Below are positions 12,268-14,329 of a stretch of 14,329 nucleotides of DNA, piece after piece; position 1 is the first letter of the stretch, and the number at the start of each line of letters is the position of its first letter. The position numbers were made by a program, and so were the translations under genes. A model generated the notes under the pieces. The model saw only the letters and a list, made by a program, of their open reading frames with translations. It did not search any database and was not told the DNA's origin. The stretch is from the NCBI GenBank assembly GCA_045589215.1, contig JAZNOQ010000042.1, forward strand, positions 1 through 14,329. The letters are read 5' to 3'. Source of the DNA: JAZNOQ01 sp045589215 (lineage in GTDB: Bacteria > Bacillota > Clostridia > Oscillospirales > CAG-272).

Positions 12268-13788
12268 TTATTTCCCGAAAAATCTCGTATTGTAATATTC
12301 GGATTCCTTCTTCAGCTCGTGATCAAGGAATTCGTAGCCGTACAGCTCGGTCAGCGTTTTTTCGCTCGAGAAGAGATTCGTGCCGAGTGCAAGGCGGTCT
12401 CCCTCGATCTCAACGCCCATCGCCGCAAGCGTGGTCGGAAGCATATCGAAGGCACCGAACTGTCTGTTCTTTTCGTTTACGGGCTCGACCGCCGCATTGA
12501 TGATGCAGTTGTAGGTCGTTCTGACGTAGTCCTCGTCGATCCCCTTCAAAAACTCGGGATCCATCGTGAGGTGGTCGCCCGAAAGCACGATCGTCGTGTT
12601 CTCATAGAAGGGCTGTTCCTGTACCCACGCGATGAAATCGTAGACCTGCTTTGACGAGCAGGCAACGACGTTTGCGTACTGACTGTCATGTGTGTCGGGA
12701 CAAGCGTTACAGTCATATCCGTCGGGGAAATGCGTATCCGCCGTGAGGAGCGTAAGACTGAAGGGCTCTTCCCCACTGCCGAGGTGAGCAAGCTCCTCCT
12801 TCGCGAATTCAAACATCTTCGCGTCTTCAAAGCCCCACCACTCAAGGTAGTCCTCAGGCAGACGACCCGCCGCCTTCAAAGCGTTGATGTCGAGAATGTT
12901 ATAGTTTCCGTGATCGGTGAAATATTCGTACCGACAAGCGAATTCGGCATCCGATCCCATAATGATCGTCTGACGGTAGCCCGCGTCTTCAAGAATATCG
13001 CCAAGCGTGACAGCCCCCGGCATATACGAGCCGTTTTCACCGTACTCGTTGCCCGTAAGCGGGACCTTGACGGTCACGCCCGCCGTCTGCGTCACCATAG
13101 ACGCCGCCGTCCACATCGTTCCCGAATACGGGAGTGCCCCGCCCTTTCCCGACGTGTGCGAGAAGTTGACGTTCTCTTTCGCGAGAAGCGAAAGCTCGGG
13201 GCTGAAATCGGTCTTGATCGGACCACCCGCCGCAGTATCCCCGTAGGTGGTCTCCATCGACTCGAGGAAAATGTAGATCAGGTTGCGCTTCTTTTCGGGG
13301 AAGGTAAGCCCTGTGCTCGAGGGATCCTTATAATGCTCCTCAATGAAATCCGAGTCTACGTTCGTGGTATATACGTACCCGATCACGTCGAGACGGATCA
13401 TAAAAAAGGCGGTCGCAGAGACGAAAAGAGCAAGCGAAAGCGGCAAAACGCGCTTCTGGAAGAACCTACAAACCCTTTTCGAGGAATACGAAACGTACCA
13501 CTTAAAACGGTCAAAGATCCGCTTCAGATTTCCCGACAGGAAAAGGTAGAGAAGGATCGTAACGGTTGCCGAAAGCAGTCCCCAAAGACCGTAAACGACC
13601 GCGCTCCAGGAAAGCCCCTTCGGTGTGCCCGCAGCAGAGGTCGAGATCTGATAGAGGATCTGATCGAAATAAACACGATCGTACTTCTGAAGCAGCCACA
13701 GCGTCAGAAAGAATATGACATTTGCAAGCAGGAGAAGGACGACACCCACACCCGCCTTGATATGCTTTTTTCGCGCTTCACTCATCAT
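12268..13788 (-). CDS. LtaS/OpgB-like membrane phosphoglycerol transferase (sulfatase superfamily)
   Basis: 506 residues starting at ATG 13788 with GGAGG eight bases before it. Three membrane helices (about 13-33, 62-84, 114-131) precede an extracellular alkaline-phosphatase-fold domain. NLIYIFLESMETTY (169-182) supplies the metal-binding Glu176. The segment GTMWTAASMVTQTAG (223-237) carries the probable nucleophile Thr227, by analogy with the GxxWT stretch of OpgB/MdoB and the catalytic Thr of LtaS. GSDAEFACRYEYFTDHGNY and SGDHLTM give further metal ligands. Pattern details (ESMETTY, a Cys pair around NACPDTH...ACSSKQ) look closer to OpgB than to LtaS. Likely transfers phosphoglycerol from phosphatidylglycerol to a polymer or glycan outside the cell. 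LtaS usually has five helices, so this is a shorter-membrane variant. Confidence 0.88.
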   Translation of the reverse strand: MMSEARKKHIKAGVGVVLLLLANVIFFLTLWLLQKYDRVYFDQILYQISTSAAGTPKGLSWSAVVYGLWGLLSATVTILLYLFLSGNLKRIFDRFKWYVSYSSKRVCRFFQKRVLPLSLALFVSATAFFMIRLDVIGYVYTTNVDSDFIEEHYKDPSSTGLTFPEKKRNLIYIFLESMETTYGDTAAGGPIKTDFSPELSLLAKENVNFSHTSGKGGALPYSGTMWTAASMVTQTAGVTVKVPLTGNEYGENGSYMPGAVTLGDILEDAGYRQTIIMGSDAEFACRYEYFTDHGNYNILDINALKAAGRLPEDYLEWWGFEDAKMFEFAKEELAHLGSGEEPFSLTLLTADTHFPDGYDCNACPDTHDSQYANVVACSSKQVYDFIAWVQEQPFYENTTIVLSGDHLTMDPEFLKGIDEDYVRTTYNCIINAAVEPVNEKNRQFGAFDMLPTTLAAMGVEIEGDRLALGTNLFSSEKTLTELYGYEFLDHELKKESEYYNTRFFGK

Positions 13789-13820
13789 AAGCTCTTCCTC
13801 CTTAAATCATAATCCGATAT

Positions 13821-13829
13821 ATTATACCA
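13821..13829 (-). promoter_or_regulatory. Extended -10 promoter of the phosphoglycerol transferase gene
   Basis: On the minus strand TGGTATAAT is a full extended -10 about 33 bases before the start codon; no good -35 at the usual distance. It is the same promoter style as the neighbouring MATE gene. Confidence 0.65.
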
Positions 13830-13870
13830 CGAACTCGTAAACAAATCTTGAATTTTTTTTGCATTACGTA

Positions 13871-13937
13871 TTAAAAAAAGAGAAGGGACGAAGGCGGATG
13901 CAATCATGCACGCGCTCCAAAGTCCCGTTCTCTTTTT
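13871..13937 (-). terminator. Terminator of spoVT
   Basis: AAAAAGAGAAGGGAC (13875-13889) pairs with 13922-13937 with a single bulge, enclosing a 32-base loop that can itself fold (GCA...TGC). On the minus strand the stem ends in a T7 run. It begins three bases after the stop codon of the gene. Confidence 0.8.
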
Positions 13938-13940
13938 CAG

Positions 13941-14329
13941 TTAACCCTCAAGCTGACGGCCAAGAAACCCCGCCGCCGTCTGGATCAGCTTCGTCTCAAC
14001 GTCGCTCTCAAGCGCCGTCCGTTCGCCGTCCCTCGGAAGCACCGAAATGACGCATCCGACGATGTCGCCCTCGCTGAGGATCGGCATCGCAACGCTGACC
14101 GAATGGCTCGATCCGTCTCCCGTCACGGGGATCTCATCATCCCCTTCCTTGTAGACGAAAAGGCTGCGCTTTTCGATGATCGCCTCAAGCTCGGGGGAAA
14201 GCCGCTTGTCGCCGTATTCCTTCCGCGAAACGCCCGCCGTCGCGACGATGGCGTCTCGGTCGGAGATCAGCACGGCAAGGCCGCAGGTTCTGTGGAGGGT
14301 CTCCGCATACTGCGCGGCAAAGGAGGACA
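13941..14329 (-). CDS. spoVT: Stage V sporulation protein T, C-terminal GAF-like domain (5' end outside window)
   Basis: The minus-strand frame is open from the right edge through a stop at 13941-13943, giving about 129 residues beginning SSFAAQYAETLHRTCGLAVL. The internal ATG at 14273 is not the start, since homologous sequence continues upstream to the edge. The pattern QYAETLHRTCGLAVLISDRD, GVSRKEYGDKRLSPELEAII, a P-I-L-S-E-G-D-I-V-G-C-V-I sheet and the final amphipathic helix ETKLIQTAAGFLGRQLEG match the GAF-like ligand domain of SpoVT. The AbrB-type DNA-binding domain (about 50 residues) would lie outside. Known role: forespore transcription regulator downstream of sigma-G. This is the main hint that the host forms spores. 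Confidence 0.88.
   Translation of the reverse strand, partial: SSFAAQYAETLHRTCGLAVLISDRDAIVATAGVSRKEYGDKRLSPELEAIIEKRSLFVYKEGDDEIPVTGDGSSHSVSVAMPILSEGDIVGCVISVLPRDGERTALESDVETKLIQTAAGFLGRQLEG

Noticed and set aside
12688..13812. Long plus-strand open frame (374 residues) opposite the phosphoglycerol transferase
   Set aside because: The product is Arg-rich, without family resemblance, and mirrors the codon pattern of the true minus-strand gene.
1..14329. CRISPR array, tRNA or rRNA genes
   Set aside because: No regularly spaced identical repeats of 25-40 bp and no cloverleaf with T-arm signature were found on reading both strands; the integration target is rpsI, not a tRNA gene.

Overview
The window reads as a junction between an integrated mobile element (about 1-8513) and the chromosome of a spore-forming Clostridia-type Bacillota (about 8514-14329). 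The host assignment rests on the rplM-rpsI ribosomal operon, a SpoVT-type sporulation regulator cut by the right edge, Gram-positive-style strong GGAGG ribosome binding sites, and a lipoteichoic-acid-synthase/OpgB-like phosphoglycerol transferase. I cannot name a genus from sequence alone.

Element part, left to right. (1) The last 22 codons of a probable XRE-type regulator, then a hairpin terminator. (2) A tightly packed set: a zinc-ribbon amidoligase (164-1258) whose stop overlaps the start of a class II glutamine amidotransferase (1258-2196); a 245-bp spacer holding two large imperfect palindromes; a Tn3/invertase-type serine recombinase (2442-2990) overlapping a DUF3846 protein (2987-3331); and two tiny hydrophobic, basic-tailed proteins (3334-3432, 3550-3675). 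(3) A distinctly A+T-richer block: an unrecognised 384-residue protein (3814-4968), with its own extended -10 promoter bracketed by mirrored GTTCC/GGAAC boxes and its own terminator, then a second extended -10 promoter driving an SF3/D5-like helicase (5123-6955). (4) The helicase, an excisionase-like HTH protein (6958-7242) and a tyrosine integrase (7244-8428, TTG start) form one apparent operon. Right after int come two tandem TTTGCGGCA repeats (likely arm-type sites), a bidirectional terminator, and the intact 3' end of rpsI. This is the usual look of an integrative element inserted at the 3' end of rpsI. The distal att copy and the conjugation genes, if any, would lie left of the window.

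Chromosomal part: rplM-rpsI on the minus strand, with a consensus TTGACA-17 bp-TATAAT promoter and a short leader hairpin; a divergent S1-domain RNA-binding protein; then, on the minus strand, a MATE transporter, the OpgB/LtaS-like transferase and spoVT. Each of these three has its own terminator, and the first two have recognisable promoters.

Most worth a second look: the roughly 104-nt near-continuous hairpin upstream of the serine recombinase, the orphan A+T-rich gene with its mirrored triple boxes, the amidoligase-amidotransferase pair carried as cargo, the two micro-proteins, and the rpsI attachment site. No gene-free stretch exceeds 300 bases.
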